A stretch of DNA of 10,766 nucleotides from NCBI GenBank assembly GCA_937915475.1, contig CALGIR010000059.1, positions 1-10,766 of the forward strand. Direction: 5' to 3'. Shown here one piece after another: positions 1-7,400 of this stretch. A program made the position numbers and the translations under genes. The stretch comes from an uncultured Bacteroidales bacterium. GTDB lineage: Bacteria > Bacteroidota > Bacteroidia > Bacteroidales > Tenuifilaceae. The notes beneath the pieces were generated by a model. It saw nothing but the letters and a program-made list of their open reading frames with translations, was not told where the DNA came from and did not search any database. Within the stretch, counting starts at the first letter, position 1; every line of letters begins with the position of its first letter.

Positions 1-2449
1 AGGCAACTAGGCTCCAAACCAAAAGACCCAACAGAATAATATAACCAATAATAGCCACTATTGAACGGTACCATGGTGGTGATACAGAGAAACTATACTC
101 AGCAACCTCGCTCTCAATACCAAAAACATTCCGTGCTTTAACTTTAAAAGTATAGTGCCCCTCTGATAGGTTGGTATAGATTGGTGTAGGCATTGTTGTC
201 CATTTACCCCATGCCTCTTCATATCCTTCTAGCATATAACTATACTCTGTTCTTTCCTCACTTTCGTAAAACGAAGAAGAAACATCAAACGTAAGGTTAT
301 TATACTTGAAGGATAATGATAAAACTTGCTTAGCATGCTGAGTTAGGCATGTGACCGGTTCACCATTCTCCAAAAACTTTACGTATGCTCCTTCGAAAAG
401 AACAGAATCTCCCTTTGTGGTTACCCTACGGATAAGAGCATTATAGGGGATCTCGTAATCTTGGCTTACCTTATTATTGTATGAGTAAAGTTCTGTTGAG
501 ATAACAATCCATAGAATATCCTCATCGGCATACAGATGGTCGCACCACCGGCTAGGAATTATTTTAAATGGTTTTGATACCACTTCTAAATTACCCTTAA
601 CAGTTTTTTTATGCAGCTCAATCCACCTCTGCCCTTTATCGTTGTAGCATGCCAAGGCATAACCTTTGCCATAGTTAACTGCTCTACCAACCCCTATGTT
701 TTCAATTACATAATTCATCCCAGGTAGTTTAGCCACTTCAAAACTGCTTGTAGCCTCGTTAAATTGATAAACACCACCACTGGTAAGGAAAAACATTTTA
801 CCATCGGCTATAAATATTGAGTTATCCTTATTTGAGGGAAGGCCTTGCTCCACACCGTATTCGGTGACTAGTGTATCCTTATCAAACTGAACCCTGGTAA
901 TCCCATTGAGGGGCGTGAATAGCCATAAGTCGTTTGAAGAGATTTCACCAATGGCCCTATACTCTTTCTTGAGAACATTTCTTTTAATTCTACCCAAGTC
1001 TTTCCATGCATAACCATCCCATTCCATTGCAGCAAAAGATCCACTCATACCAATATACACACGGTTAGGGTTCTTTTTGCTCTGATGCAAAGAGTAGGCT
1101 ATATGTTTTATCTCTTTATCCCTAAACTCTGGAGCATTACTAATGCTTCTAACCCGAAAATTATCATCAATCTCAAAAATTCCATTAGTTGTAGTTCCAA
1201 CAAGCAACTTTTCTTTATTCGTTTTTGGGTCTTTAAAAATTAGGTGCGACCAAGCTACAGCATTAATCTGGGTTAACTGTTTAAAACTGGATACTCCCCT
1301 AGAATCAAACTCCTGATAGAAACTTCCTGTATTAGTGAATACGAAAAGAGTGCCGTTGTAGCGAGTAACTTCTGAAATGGCACCAACTAGCCCTGATTCT
1401 TCCGAAAACTTTCTAATGGGTGAATGAATCCCAACTTGTGATATGCCAACATTTAAGGGTAGCCAAAGTGTTCCAGGATTCCCTTTCGACCCTTGCTGAT
1501 AGGAATATATAACCGTTTCGTCTAAAAGACCATTAGTTTTACTTAAAAGTTGTATGGGCACAGCCTCATTATCTAACTGAGCAAACCCATAATCTTTGTC
1601 AGATAAAAAATTTACCCCTAATGTAGTATCGTTAACAAGTGTTGCATTGTAAACCTGCACTTCTTGCTCCATTAACCTTCCGTAAAAACCATCATTATGC
1701 TTTAACTTTTTAACATCACCGCTATTCTGATTATAATGAAACAAGCCTTTATTTGTAACCACTGTAGCAGTAGAATCATCGTATGGCAACATTCCCCAAA
1801 TATTGTCATAAGCAAAAAAACCTCCGTTTTGGGCAAGGACAATAGAGGTATCAATCAACTCACGTAACCCTACACTGTATGAGCCAATGTAGTAACGATT
1901 ATTAACCGAAAACGAGTTCAAATTGTGAAACCGTTGACCTTGGTTTAGGTCTTTTGCACTTACCGATTCGCCATCATAGATAAACAGGTAGTTCCTATTG
2001 TGAAAGTATATATCACCCCTAAACTGGTATATTTTACTGACATCAGAAAAAAGACCAATTGAATCTGTAAGTAACGGGAGTAGTGATTTATACTCCAGTT
2101 TACCCGTAAAATTGGGTGCCAGATAGCCAAAATCACCAGAGGTTCCAACATAAACAGTTCCATGAGAATCAACGGCCAAGGAACGAACAGGAGCATTATT
2201 GGGAACAGGAATTTTTCGCCAAGTGCGCCCATCGTACTCAAGAACTCCCCTATCGTTGTTTCCAAAATACATAACTCCCCTATGATCCTGTACTGCACAC
2301 CAATTCTGATCGCTTGCATCGTACTCCTCAGGTGAAAAGTTTCGAACTAAGGGTAATCCATACTGGTTAATTTGACCAAATGATGTTGCTGTTAATAGAA
2401 CCAGATGGAAAACAAGAAAATATTTTTTAACAATGTTCATTGATTGCAT
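1..2449 (-). CDS. Two-component-regulator-propeller / triple-tyrosine (Y_Y_Y) sensor protein, C-terminus outside window
   Basis: I translated this frame throughout the window: it is open for 816 codons with no stop and runs off the left edge. It starts at ATG 2449 (MQSMNIVKK...); an in-frame ATG at 2440 is an alternative. Residues about 9-25 form a signal peptide ending in SFG|Q. Residues about 30-690 are a series of short propeller-like repeats, e.g. DQNWCAVQDHRGVMYFGNND and RSLAVDSHGTVYVGTSGDFG, as in two-component regulator propeller domains. Residues about 735-793 (LEGYEEAWGKW, YTNLSEGHYTFKVKARNVFG) match the Y_Y_Y domain, followed by a transmembrane helix from about 797. In this family the missing cytoplasmic part is usually a LuxR-type HTH, histidine kinase or phosphatase; which one cannot be seen. 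It is divergent from the export operon, so a regulatory link is possible but unproven. Ligand unknown. Confidence 0.9.
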   Translation of the reverse strand, partial: MQSMNIVKKYFLVFHLVLLTATSFGQINQYGLPLVRNFSPEEYDASDQNWCAVQDHRGVMYFGNNDRGVLEYDGRTWRKIPVPNNAPVRSLAVDSHGTVYVGTSGDFGYLAPNFTGKLEYKSLLPLLTDSIGLFSDVSKIYQFRGDIYFHNRNYLFIYDGESVSAKDLNQGQRFHNLNSFSVNNRYYIGSYSVGLRELIDTSIVLAQNGGFFAYDNIWGMLPYDDSTATVVTNKGLFHYNQNSGDVKKLKHNDGFYGRLMEQEVQVYNATLVNDTTLGVNFLSDKDYGFAQLDNEAVPIQLLSKTNGLLDETVIYSYQQGSKGNPGTLWLPLNVGISQVGIHSPIRKFSEESGLVGAISEVTRYNGTLFVFTNTGSFYQEFDSRGVSSFKQLTQINAVAWSHLIFKDPKTNKEKLLVGTTTNGIFEIDDNFRVRSISNAPEFRDKEIKHIAYSLHQSKKNPNRVYIGMSGSFAAMEWDGYAWKDLGRIKRNVLKKEYRAIGEISSNDLWLFTPLNGITRVQFDKDTLVTEYGVEQGLPSNKDNSIFIADGKMFFLTSGGVYQFNEATSSFEVAKLPGMNYVIENIGVGRAVNYGKGYALACYNDKGQRWIELHKKTVKGNLEVVSKPFKIIPSRWCDHLYADEDILWIVISTELYSYNNKVSQDYEIPYNALIRRVTTKGDSVLFEGAYVKFLENGEPVTCLTQHAKQVLSLSFKYNNLTFDVSSSFYESEERTEYSYMLEGYEEAWGKWTTMPTPIYTNLSEGHYTFKVKARNVFGIESEVAEYSFSVSPPWYRSIVAIIGYIILLGLLVWSLVA

Positions 2450-2476
2450 AGTAAACCTTAAATTTTCCTAAATAAA

Positions 2477-2518
2477 GTAAATTTATTTACCTTATAAAAA
2501 TAAGCAAATTTATTTGCT
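2477..2518. promoter_or_regulatory. Twin A/T-rich palindromes upstream of the sensor gene
   Basis: Two perfect palindromes with 2-nt centres and the same core lie 27 bp apart centre to centre: GTAAATTTATTTAC (2477-2490) and AGCAAATTTATTTGCT (2503-2518). They sit 28-69 bp upstream of the leftward sensor start. The second contains, on the minus strand, TAAATTTG (2512-2505), which fits the Bacteroidota -7 consensus TAnnTTTG; a second TAAATTTG is at 2546-2539. No well-spaced -33 element was found for either. The paired palindromes look like an operator for a dimeric repressor or activator overlapping the sensor promoter; the binding protein is unknown. Confidence 0.4.
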
Positions 2519-3017
2519 GTGGGGCTTTTTTACCTAAACAAATTTATCTAAAATAAATTGCATCTAATATCCTGTTGTCTGCCCATCCTTTCTCATTTGG
2601 GATACACCAAAGTAAATGCAATTCACATAATCGTATTTAATGCCCCAATAACCTCCATCACCTCATAAATCTCCTTTGCACCTTATCACCTTTTGTCAGA
2701 GGCATAGGTGTTCAGAAAACATTCATCAGGGTTAAAACCCTCACCCCCATCCTACAAAAAATAATCCCCAAAGGCATTATCCCTGAACCTATTACCCTAT
2801 AATTAATTACTCTGTTAATGAAGCCCCATTGCCATGCTTATCTGTAAAGGTTAGGTAAGCTATACTTGGAGTATCCATTAAACCAAACTCATACCGTAAG
2901 TATTTTGTGCATTTATTTTGACCTATTGGTGCTATAATGGTTTACCCAACAGTTTTGGACAAGCAAAAAGAGTTAGCCTTTTTACTAAATCCTTATTTTA
3001 ATAAAAAACTTACGCTT

Positions 3018-3048
3018 ATTGTATCTTTATATCTTTATCGTACATTTG
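3018..3048 (+). promoter_or_regulatory. Predicted Bacteroidota-type promoter for the TetR operon
   Basis: ATTG at 3018-3021 (-33 TTG) and TACATTTG at 3041-3048 (-7 consensus TAnnTTTG) are separated by 19 bp, the spacing expected for the Bacteroidota primary sigma factor. Transcription would start near 3053-3055, giving a leader of under 20 nt before the ATG at 3071. The spacer consists largely of a direct tandem repeat, ATCTTTAT at 3023-3030 and 3031-3038, and the short inverted pair TGTA/TACA (3020-3023 and 3041-3044) brackets it. This could be a site for autoregulation by the adjacent TetR protein, though no good long palindrome is present. Confidence 0.6.
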
Positions 3049-3070
3049 CAAAACATAAGTCTATTAAACT

Positions 3071-3658
3071 ATGCCTAAAATAAAGATTAGCCCCAAACAA
3101 GTTTTGATTCTCAAAACAGCAAAGTCCCTATTCTGGAAACACGGTATCCGCAGGGTTACCATTGAGGAGATATGCAAGGAGGCTGGCGTGAGCAAAATGA
3201 CTTTCTACAAGTTTTTTAAGAATAAAGAAGCTCTTGCCGAATATTTGCTTGTCGAACTATTGACTGGATGGCATAATCAGTATAGAGCAATCATGAATAA
3301 TAACATTCCATTTACTACTAAAATAAAACTGGTTATATCCCTAGAGCAAGAAGCGTCGAAGGATATGGGGGAGGAATTTATCAAGGATATTTACAACAAC
3401 GAGTTTACGGAATTGCAAAAATTAATTGACATTGAGAAGGACAAGTATAACACTGAACTTGTTCAGGATATGATTAAAGCCCAGAAGCAGGGAGACATCC
3501 GAAACGATGTTAAACCTGAGTTTATTCTGTATCTTTTAGAAGATATTGGCAGTAAAGTAATGGATGAAAAACTTTCAGCGCTATACAGCTCAAAACAGGA
3601 GCTGATTTTGGAACTCACCAATTACTTCTTTTATGGTATTATGAATAGAGAAAAGTAA
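3071..3658 (+). CDS. TetR/AcrR-family transcriptional regulator
   Basis: The 195-residue length is typical for TetR proteins. Residues about 10-55 form the N-terminal DNA-binding domain: a helix with LILKTAKSLFWKHGIRR, then the helix-turn-helix TIEEICKEAGVSKMTFYKFF (about 30-49) followed by KNKEAL, the family signature. The remaining about 140 residues are helical and divergent, as expected for the ligand-binding and dimerisation part; the effector cannot be predicted. The start is fixed by the promoter less than 25 bp upstream. The barrel gene follows after 5 nt, so the two are co-transcribed. As first gene of a transport operon it is most likely a local repressor of itself and the export genes (inference). 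Confidence 0.92.
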   Translation: MPKIKISPKQVLILKTAKSLFWKHGIRRVTIEEICKEAGVSKMTFYKFFKNKEALAEYLLVELLTGWHNQYRAIMNNNIPFTTKIKLVISLEQEASKDMGEEFIKDIYNNEFTELQKLIDIEKDKYNTELVQDMIKAQKQGDIRNDVKPEFILYLLEDIGSKVMDEKLSALYSSKQELILELTNYFFYGIMNREK

Positions 3659-3663
3659 AGAAC

Positions 3664-4824
3664 ATGAGCCCTAAAACAATCATAACCCTAACGCTAATAA
3701 CCCTTCTCTCTATTGGGGTGAATGCGCAAGTTGATACGATAAAGGAATCGCCCCACAAATTTGTGTTTGACGGACAGGCATCGGCATACACCAGCTATAG
3801 CCCTAAAAATGATTTGGATATGTTTCTAGGGGGCAGATACTTACCCGAGCTAAATTACAGCTACACTTTTAGGAACAAATCTTTGCTCGATTTTGAAGCA
3901 TCAGCTAATATTTATGGTTCAACTCTATTTCACCCCTTTGACAGTTCGCAAACAGACGGAGAAATTAAGCCCTACCGTCTATGGGGAAGATATTCGGGTA
4001 AGCAATATGAAATAAGAGTTGGCTTACAAAAAATTGACTTTGGAACAGCAATGATACTACGTTCCCTGCAATGGTTTGATGAAATTGACCCCCGCGACCC
4101 CTTGCAATTTACCAGTGGAGTATATGGGGTTTTAGGTCGATACTATTTTTTAAACAATGCCAACATCTGGACCTGGGTACTTTATGGCAACGAAAACCCC
4201 AGAGGTTTTGAGTTGATGAAAAACAATCAGGATATACCAGAATTTGGGGGGCGAATTCAATACCCTGTACCCAAAGGAGAAGTTGCTATAACCTACCATC
4301 ACAGGAATGCCAGTTCTGAAAACTTACCAGGTTTCGCATCATACGAAAACATTCCTGAAAACAGATATGCGCTGGATGGTAAATGGGATGTGGAAGTGGG
4401 CTTATGGTTTGAGGCTGTTCACATCAGCAAAACCAAAAACCTTGGGATGCTAACCAATCAAACCTATTTAACACTTGGCGTTGATTACACTTTTGGAATC
4501 GGAAGTGGCTTAAACGTTACCCTTGAGAGTATGCTGTTAACTTACGATAAAAAAGCATTTGCTTTTGAGAATACTTCCAATGTTAGCGCTACGTCCATTT
4601 CATATCCGTTAGGCTTTTTCGACAGTATAAGCGCTATGGCTTACTGTTCGTGGAAATCGGAAGATTTCGCCTTTTTCCTGAACTACGAGCACCGATTCAA
4701 AAAACTCACGGGCTATATAATGGCCTACTACAATCCCGATAGCCAGCTGGCCATAGGCACTACTCAGTTTGAGAATTCGTTCTCGGGCCCTGGTATCCGA
4801 TTAATGCTAGTGTATAATCATTAA
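3664..4824 (+). CDS. Predicted outer-membrane beta-barrel (porin-like) protein
   Basis: This 386-residue protein starts with a signal peptide (MSPKTIITLTLITLLSIGVNA|Q, cleavage after about residue 21) lacking a lipobox cysteine. The mature part is rich in alternating aromatic/hydrophobic strands with polar turns (e.g. KPYRLWGRYSGKQYEIRVGL, NIWTWVLYGNENPRGFEL, FAFFLNYEHRFKKLTGYIMA) and ends in a beta-strand (GIRLMLVYNH), as expected for an outer-membrane barrel of about 16 strands. No named family is certain; it resembles porin/DUF1302-like barrels found next to transport genes. It lies 5 nt after tetR and 11 nt before the ATPase gene, so translation is likely coupled. By context it is the outer-membrane component or acceptor of the exporter (inference). 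An independent uptake porin is the alternative. Confidence 0.75.
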   Translation: MSPKTIITLTLITLLSIGVNAQVDTIKESPHKFVFDGQASAYTSYSPKNDLDMFLGGRYLPELNYSYTFRNKSLLDFEASANIYGSTLFHPFDSSQTDGEIKPYRLWGRYSGKQYEIRVGLQKIDFGTAMILRSLQWFDEIDPRDPLQFTSGVYGVLGRYYFLNNANIWTWVLYGNENPRGFELMKNNQDIPEFGGRIQYPVPKGEVAITYHHRNASSENLPGFASYENIPENRYALDGKWDVEVGLWFEAVHISKTKNLGMLTNQTYLTLGVDYTFGIGSGLNVTLESMLLTYDKKAFAFENTSNVSATSISYPLGFFDSISAMAYCSWKSEDFAFFLNYEHRFKKLTGYIMAYYNPDSQLAIGTTQFENSFSGPGIRLMLVYNH

Positions 4825-4835
4825 AAAAACAAATT

Positions 4836-5543
4836 ATGTCAGAAAAGATTATTGTTCTAGAAAATTTGGTTAAGCGTTTCCCTGTTGGAGATGGCGAATT
4901 TACAGCCCTTAACGAAATCAACTTAACGTTTGAGAAGGGCGAGTTTGCAGGCGTTGTGGGGCCCAGCGGTTCGGGCAAAACCACATTACTGAATATTATT
5001 GGCTCATTAGATTCTCCATCCGAAGGAACGGCAACTGTGATGGGAAAGCAAATTTCCAGCCTTTCGCACAAAGAAGCGGCTCAACTACGAAACAAACACC
5101 TTGGATTCATCTTTCAGGTTTATAACCTACTACCAGTATATACGGTGTTCGAAAACGTTGAGTTTGCGCTGATACTACAGAAACGCTCCGCTGCCGAGCG
5201 AAAAAAGGAGGTGATGCAAGCGCTGGAATGGGTTGGATTGGAAAACATGGCCAATAAGAAACCCTCAAAATTATCAGGTGGTGAAGGTCAGCGTGTTGCT
5301 ATTGCGCGTGCAATGGTTAAACGCCCCGAATTGGTACTTGCCGATGAACCAACTGCTAACCTCGATGCCAAGAATGCGCATGTTATTCTGAAAATGATGA
5401 AAAAACTTAACGAGGAACTTAAAACTACCTTCCTTTTTTCTACGCATGACGAAAAAGTAATGGCTTACATGAACCGTTTGATTCATTTAGAAGATGGTAG
5501 GGTTGTAAAAGACGAAATAGTAACTGCAAAAACAGTTAACTAA
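4836..5543 (+). CDS. ABC transporter ATP-binding protein, LolD/MacB type
   Basis: This 235-residue cytoplasmic ATPase carries all nucleotide-binding motifs: Walker A GPSGSGKTT (residues 42-50), Q-loop Gln94 in FIFQVYNLLP, signature LSGGEGQRVAIARA (146-159), Walker B VLADE with catalytic Glu171, D-loop NLD (175-177) and H-loop His204 in FSTHD. The FQVYNLLP and LSGGE forms place it in the LolD/MacB/FtsE group, which drives FtsX-type permeases by mechanotransmission rather than a classical transport cycle. It is the only ATPase visible among three permeases, so it probably serves all of them. The C-terminal end (IVTAKTVN) is followed directly by repeat array A. A partial match to this 3-prime end lies at 7407-7436. 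Confidence 0.93.
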   Translation: MSEKIIVLENLVKRFPVGDGEFTALNEINLTFEKGEFAGVVGPSGSGKTTLLNIIGSLDSPSEGTATVMGKQISSLSHKEAAQLRNKHLGFIFQVYNLLPVYTVFENVEFALILQKRSAAERKKEVMQALEWVGLENMANKKPSKLSGGEGQRVAIARAMVKRPELVLADEPTANLDAKNAHVILKMMKKLNEELKTTFLFSTHDEKVMAYMNRLIHLEDGRVVKDEIVTAKTVN

Positions 5544-5633
5544 TGAGTGATAAGTTACAAGTTAATGAGTTACAACTTTAGACACTATATAACTTGACAC
5601 TTTAGGCACTTTTTCACTTTAAACTTTAAAAAC
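5544..5633. repeat. Repeat array A (ATPase-permease 1 gap)
   Basis: The whole 90-bp gap is made of short words. The left part has AGT-type words: GAGTGAT (5545-5551), AAGTTAC (5552-5558), AAGTTAAT (5559-5566), GAGTTAC (5567-5573). The right part has the complementary ACT-type words: AACTTTA, GACACT, AACTTGAC, then one full core ACTTTAGGCACTT (5599-5611), and CACTTTAAACTTT. The order (AGT words then ACT words) is the same as in arrays B and D, so it is a shorter, more degenerate member of the family. The last bases (TTTAAAAAC) provide the A-rich stretch before the permease 1 start. Confidence 0.8.
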
Positions 5634-6803
5634 ATGAAACTAGCATTTCATTTAGCATACAAAAACCTCATGGGGGCTGGTTTAAGAACTTGGCTCAATG
5701 CAGGTGTGCTGTCGTTTGCCTTTATAGTTATAATATTTTTTAATGGGCTAATAAACGGCTGGAACCAACAAGCCAAAATAGATGGCATAAACTGGGAATA
5801 TGGATATGGCCACCTAGTCAATAATAACTATGATGCTTATAACGCATTCTCCATTCAGGATGGTCATGAAGAGCTAGCAGATTCTAAACAACAGAACCTG
5901 ACCCCCGTATTAATACAACAGGGAAACTTATATCCTAGTGGCAGAATGATGTCTATCCTTATTAAGGGAATTGACCCCAAACAGAAAACATTGCGACTGC
6001 CTACCCAGCTCCTAAACGAAAGTAATGCTCAAATTCCAATAATTATTGGTGAGCGCATGGCTGAATCGGCAAAAATAAAGATTGGTGATGAGGTTCTTTT
6101 GCGTTGGCGAGATAAAAACGGTACCTATGATGCTACAACGATTACCGTTGCTGGTGTTTTTGAAACCACCGTGCCATTTGTTGATGGCGGACAAATATGG
6201 ATGTCTATTGATAAGCTAAGAGAAATGACCTTGCTGCAAAACAGAACGACCTATTTTGTGGCCAACGAGCAATATAAACAAACCGAAGTTGATGGGTGGA
6301 GGTTTGAGAATCAGGAATACCTAATGCGGGAACAAACAAAGCTTATAAATGCAAAGAAAGTGGGTGGTTCTATCCTTTATATAGTACTTATGACACTTGG
6401 ATTACTCGCAATATTCGACACACAAGTGCTTTCCATTTTCAGACGACAAAAAGAGATAGGAACATACATAGCACTGGGCATGACCCGTTGGCAAGTAGTA
6501 CGTATGTTTACCGCCGAAGGAGGAATGTATAGCGTTTTTGCCACCGTGTTGGGCGCAATATATGGCATACCCATATTGTGGTACTTATCCAAAACAGGAA
6601 TTTCATTTGGTGCTATCGGAGGAGAAATGGGAGGAGAAATGGGAATTATCATGGCCGAGAAAATGTACCCGATTTATGGCATTGGACTAATTTTAGGGAC
6701 AATACTTGTAGTTATTCTATCGGCTACCATAGTTAGCTTTTTACCTGCACGTAAAATTGCCCGCATGAACCCCGTGGAAGCATTAAAAGGGAAGATTAGT
6801 TGA
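5634..6803 (+). CDS. FtsX/LolCE-type ABC transporter permease 1
   Basis: This 389-residue inner-membrane protein has the MacB/LolC/FtsX layout: a short cytoplasmic N-terminus (MKLAFHLAYKNLMGAGLRTW), TM1 about 24-42, a periplasmic domain about 43-243, then TM2 (about 244-266), TM3 (about 296-318) and TM4 (about 347-370). FRRQKEIGTYIALGM (269-283), between TM2 and TM3, is the conserved FtsX-domain segment that contacts the ATPase. The C-terminus ARKIARMNPVEALKGKIS is typical of the family. Permease 2 is a close paralogue (roughly 60% identical by eye). Permease 1 is 4 residues longer because of a 12-bp tandem duplication encoding GGEM twice (residues 329-336). It sits between repeat arrays A and B. 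Lipid or lipoprotein extrusion is inferred from the LolA-like gene downstream; peptide or antibiotic export is the alternative. Confidence 0.9.
   Translation: MKLAFHLAYKNLMGAGLRTWLNAGVLSFAFIVIIFFNGLINGWNQQAKIDGINWEYGYGHLVNNNYDAYNAFSIQDGHEELADSKQQNLTPVLIQQGNLYPSGRMMSILIKGIDPKQKTLRLPTQLLNESNAQIPIIIGERMAESAKIKIGDEVLLRWRDKNGTYDATTITVAGVFETTVPFVDGGQIWMSIDKLREMTLLQNRTTYFVANEQYKQTEVDGWRFENQEYLMREQTKLINAKKVGGSILYIVLMTLGLLAIFDTQVLSIFRRQKEIGTYIALGMTRWQVVRMFTAEGGMYSVFATVLGAIYGIPILWYLSKTGISFGAIGGEMGGEMGIIMAEKMYPIYGIGLILGTILVVILSATIVSFLPARKIARMNPVEALKGKIS
6618..6641 (+). repeat. 12-bp tandem duplication inside permease 1
   Basis: GGAGGAGAAATG occurs twice in direct succession (6618-6629 and 6630-6641), encoding GGEM-GGEM in the loop between TM3 and TM4. 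The equivalent loop of permease 2 is 17 residues between conserved GI and YP; here it is 21, so the duplication accounts for the full length difference between the two proteins. Confidence 0.85.
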
Positions 6804-7034
6804 GAGTGAGGAGTGAGAAGTGACGAGTGACAAGTGCCTTAAGTTACAAGTTAATAACGGTACACTTACACACTTCCAACTTTAGGCACTTGATAACTTA
6901 AAACTTTAGGCACTTATTAACTTTAGGCACTCGATAACTTGAAACTTTATAACTTTAGGCACTTGAAACTTTAGGCACTTAAAACTTTAGACTTTAGGCA
7001 CTCAATAACTTAAAAACTCTAAAAACCCACCTCA
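6804..7034. repeat. Repeat array B (permease 1-four-helix-bundle gap), bipartite
   Basis: The left part consists of tandem heptamers just after the permease 1 stop: GAGTGAG (twice), AAGTGAC, GAGTGAC, then AAGTGCCTT, AAGTTAC, AAGTTAATAA (to 6857). A short non-repeat centre (CGGTACACTTACACACTTCC) follows. The right part has six copies of TTTAGGCACT within AACTTTAGGCACTT-like units at 6878, 6902, 6919, 6951, 6967 and 6990, with 7-8 bp fillers AACTTGA and AACTTTAT. Units are 16-17 bp, made of two 8-mers. The arms are complementary: AAGTTAATAA (6848-6857) pairs exactly with TTATTAACTT (6914-6923), so the transcript can form a long imperfect hairpin. The end (about 7014-7034) is non-repetitive leader for the next gene. 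Confidence 0.9.
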
Positions 7035-7400
7035 ATGGATAACAAAGCGTTTAGCTTGCAATTCGAAAATCGCACAAAGCAATTTGCCATTGATATTTTA
7101 AAATTATCGGCTCAGATACCCGCCTCCTACGAAGGGAGAGTAATAAGGAATCAAATCTCCAAATCGGGAACAAGCATAGGAGCCAATTACCGTGAGGCAA
7201 ATCGCTCAAAAAGCAAAGCCGACTTCAGGTATAAAATTAAAATATCAGAAGGTGAAGCAAACGAAACCCTTTATTGGCTAGAGATAATTGAAGAGATGCA
7301 ATGGCTTCCAGCAGAACTAATAAAATTAACCATGAAAGAAGCCAAAGAGATACTGGCAATTTTCACATCAATTAGTAAAAGTTTAAATGAGAAAAAATAA
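7035..7400 (+). CDS. Four-helix-bundle protein (23S rRNA intervening-sequence protein family)
   Basis: This 121-residue soluble, strongly helical protein has no signal peptide. The middle part, RNQISKSGTSIGANYREA (about 42-59) followed by SKADFRYKIKISEGEANETLYWLEII, matches the four-helix-bundle/S23 family (TIGR02436, Pfam 23S_rRNA_IVP), with the usual length of about 115-130 residues. Members were first noticed in intervening sequences of 23S rRNA and also occur as stand-alone genes in Bacteroidota; the fold is shared with Avd of diversity-generating retroelements. Biochemical function is unknown. Here it interrupts a run of ABC permease genes and lies between arrays B and C, with no rRNA nearby. 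Its start follows a non-repetitive A-rich leader. It probably belongs to the repeat material rather than to the transporter (inference). Confidence 0.88.
   Translation: MDNKAFSLQFENRTKQFAIDILKLSAQIPASYEGRVIRNQISKSGTSIGANYREANRSKSKADFRYKIKISEGEANETLYWLEIIEEMQWLPAELIKLTMKEAKEILAIFTSISKSLNEKK

Larger units (their letters stand above)
2450..3070. other. Divergent intergenic region, 621 bp, no convincing gene
   Basis: This stretch separates the leftward sensor gene from the rightward TetR operon. I see no convincing complete gene. It holds two A/T-rich palindromes next to the sensor start (2477-2518), an isolated palindrome AGGGTTAAAACCCT at 2728-2741, a pyrimidine-rich middle (about 2640-2760), and a promoter at its right end. 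A short minus-strand open segment at 2941-2807 reads like protein (IAYLTFTDKHGNGASLTE then stop), but it has a stop just upstream and only a 23-residue ATG reading frame, so at most it is a remnant. Confidence 0.7.

Noticed and set aside
1960..2319. A 119-codon ATG reading frame on the minus strand
   Set aside because: It overlaps the sensor gene on the same strand in another frame; the sensor frame is open for 816 codons with clear propeller and Y_Y_Y motifs, so this is a shadow.
2503..2530. Rho-independent terminator (palindrome followed by GGGGCTTTTTT)
   Set aside because: The stem is A/T-rich with a 2-nt loop, the T-run is separated from it, and no plus-strand gene ends there.
4760..5071. 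A 103-codon minus-strand reading frame opposite the barrel/ATPase junction
   Set aside because: It is antisense to two well-supported genes (including Walker A) and its translation shows no domain-like pattern.
6377..6652. Minus-strand reading frames opposite permeases and the four-helix-bundle gene (also 6012-6194, 7271-7507, 9440-9667, 9940-10173)
   Set aside because: All lie opposite conserved coding segments or repeat arrays and show only mirrored composition.
6804..6857. Transcription terminator after permease 1
   Set aside because: The hairpin-forming potential is extensive but imperfect, there is no T-tract, and downstream same-strand genes belong to the same system.
7035..7400. Diversity-generating retroelement accessory gene (Avd)
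   Set aside because: The fold family is related, but no reverse transcriptase and no template/variable repeat pair are present; the length and motif fit the stand-alone four-helix-bundle family better.
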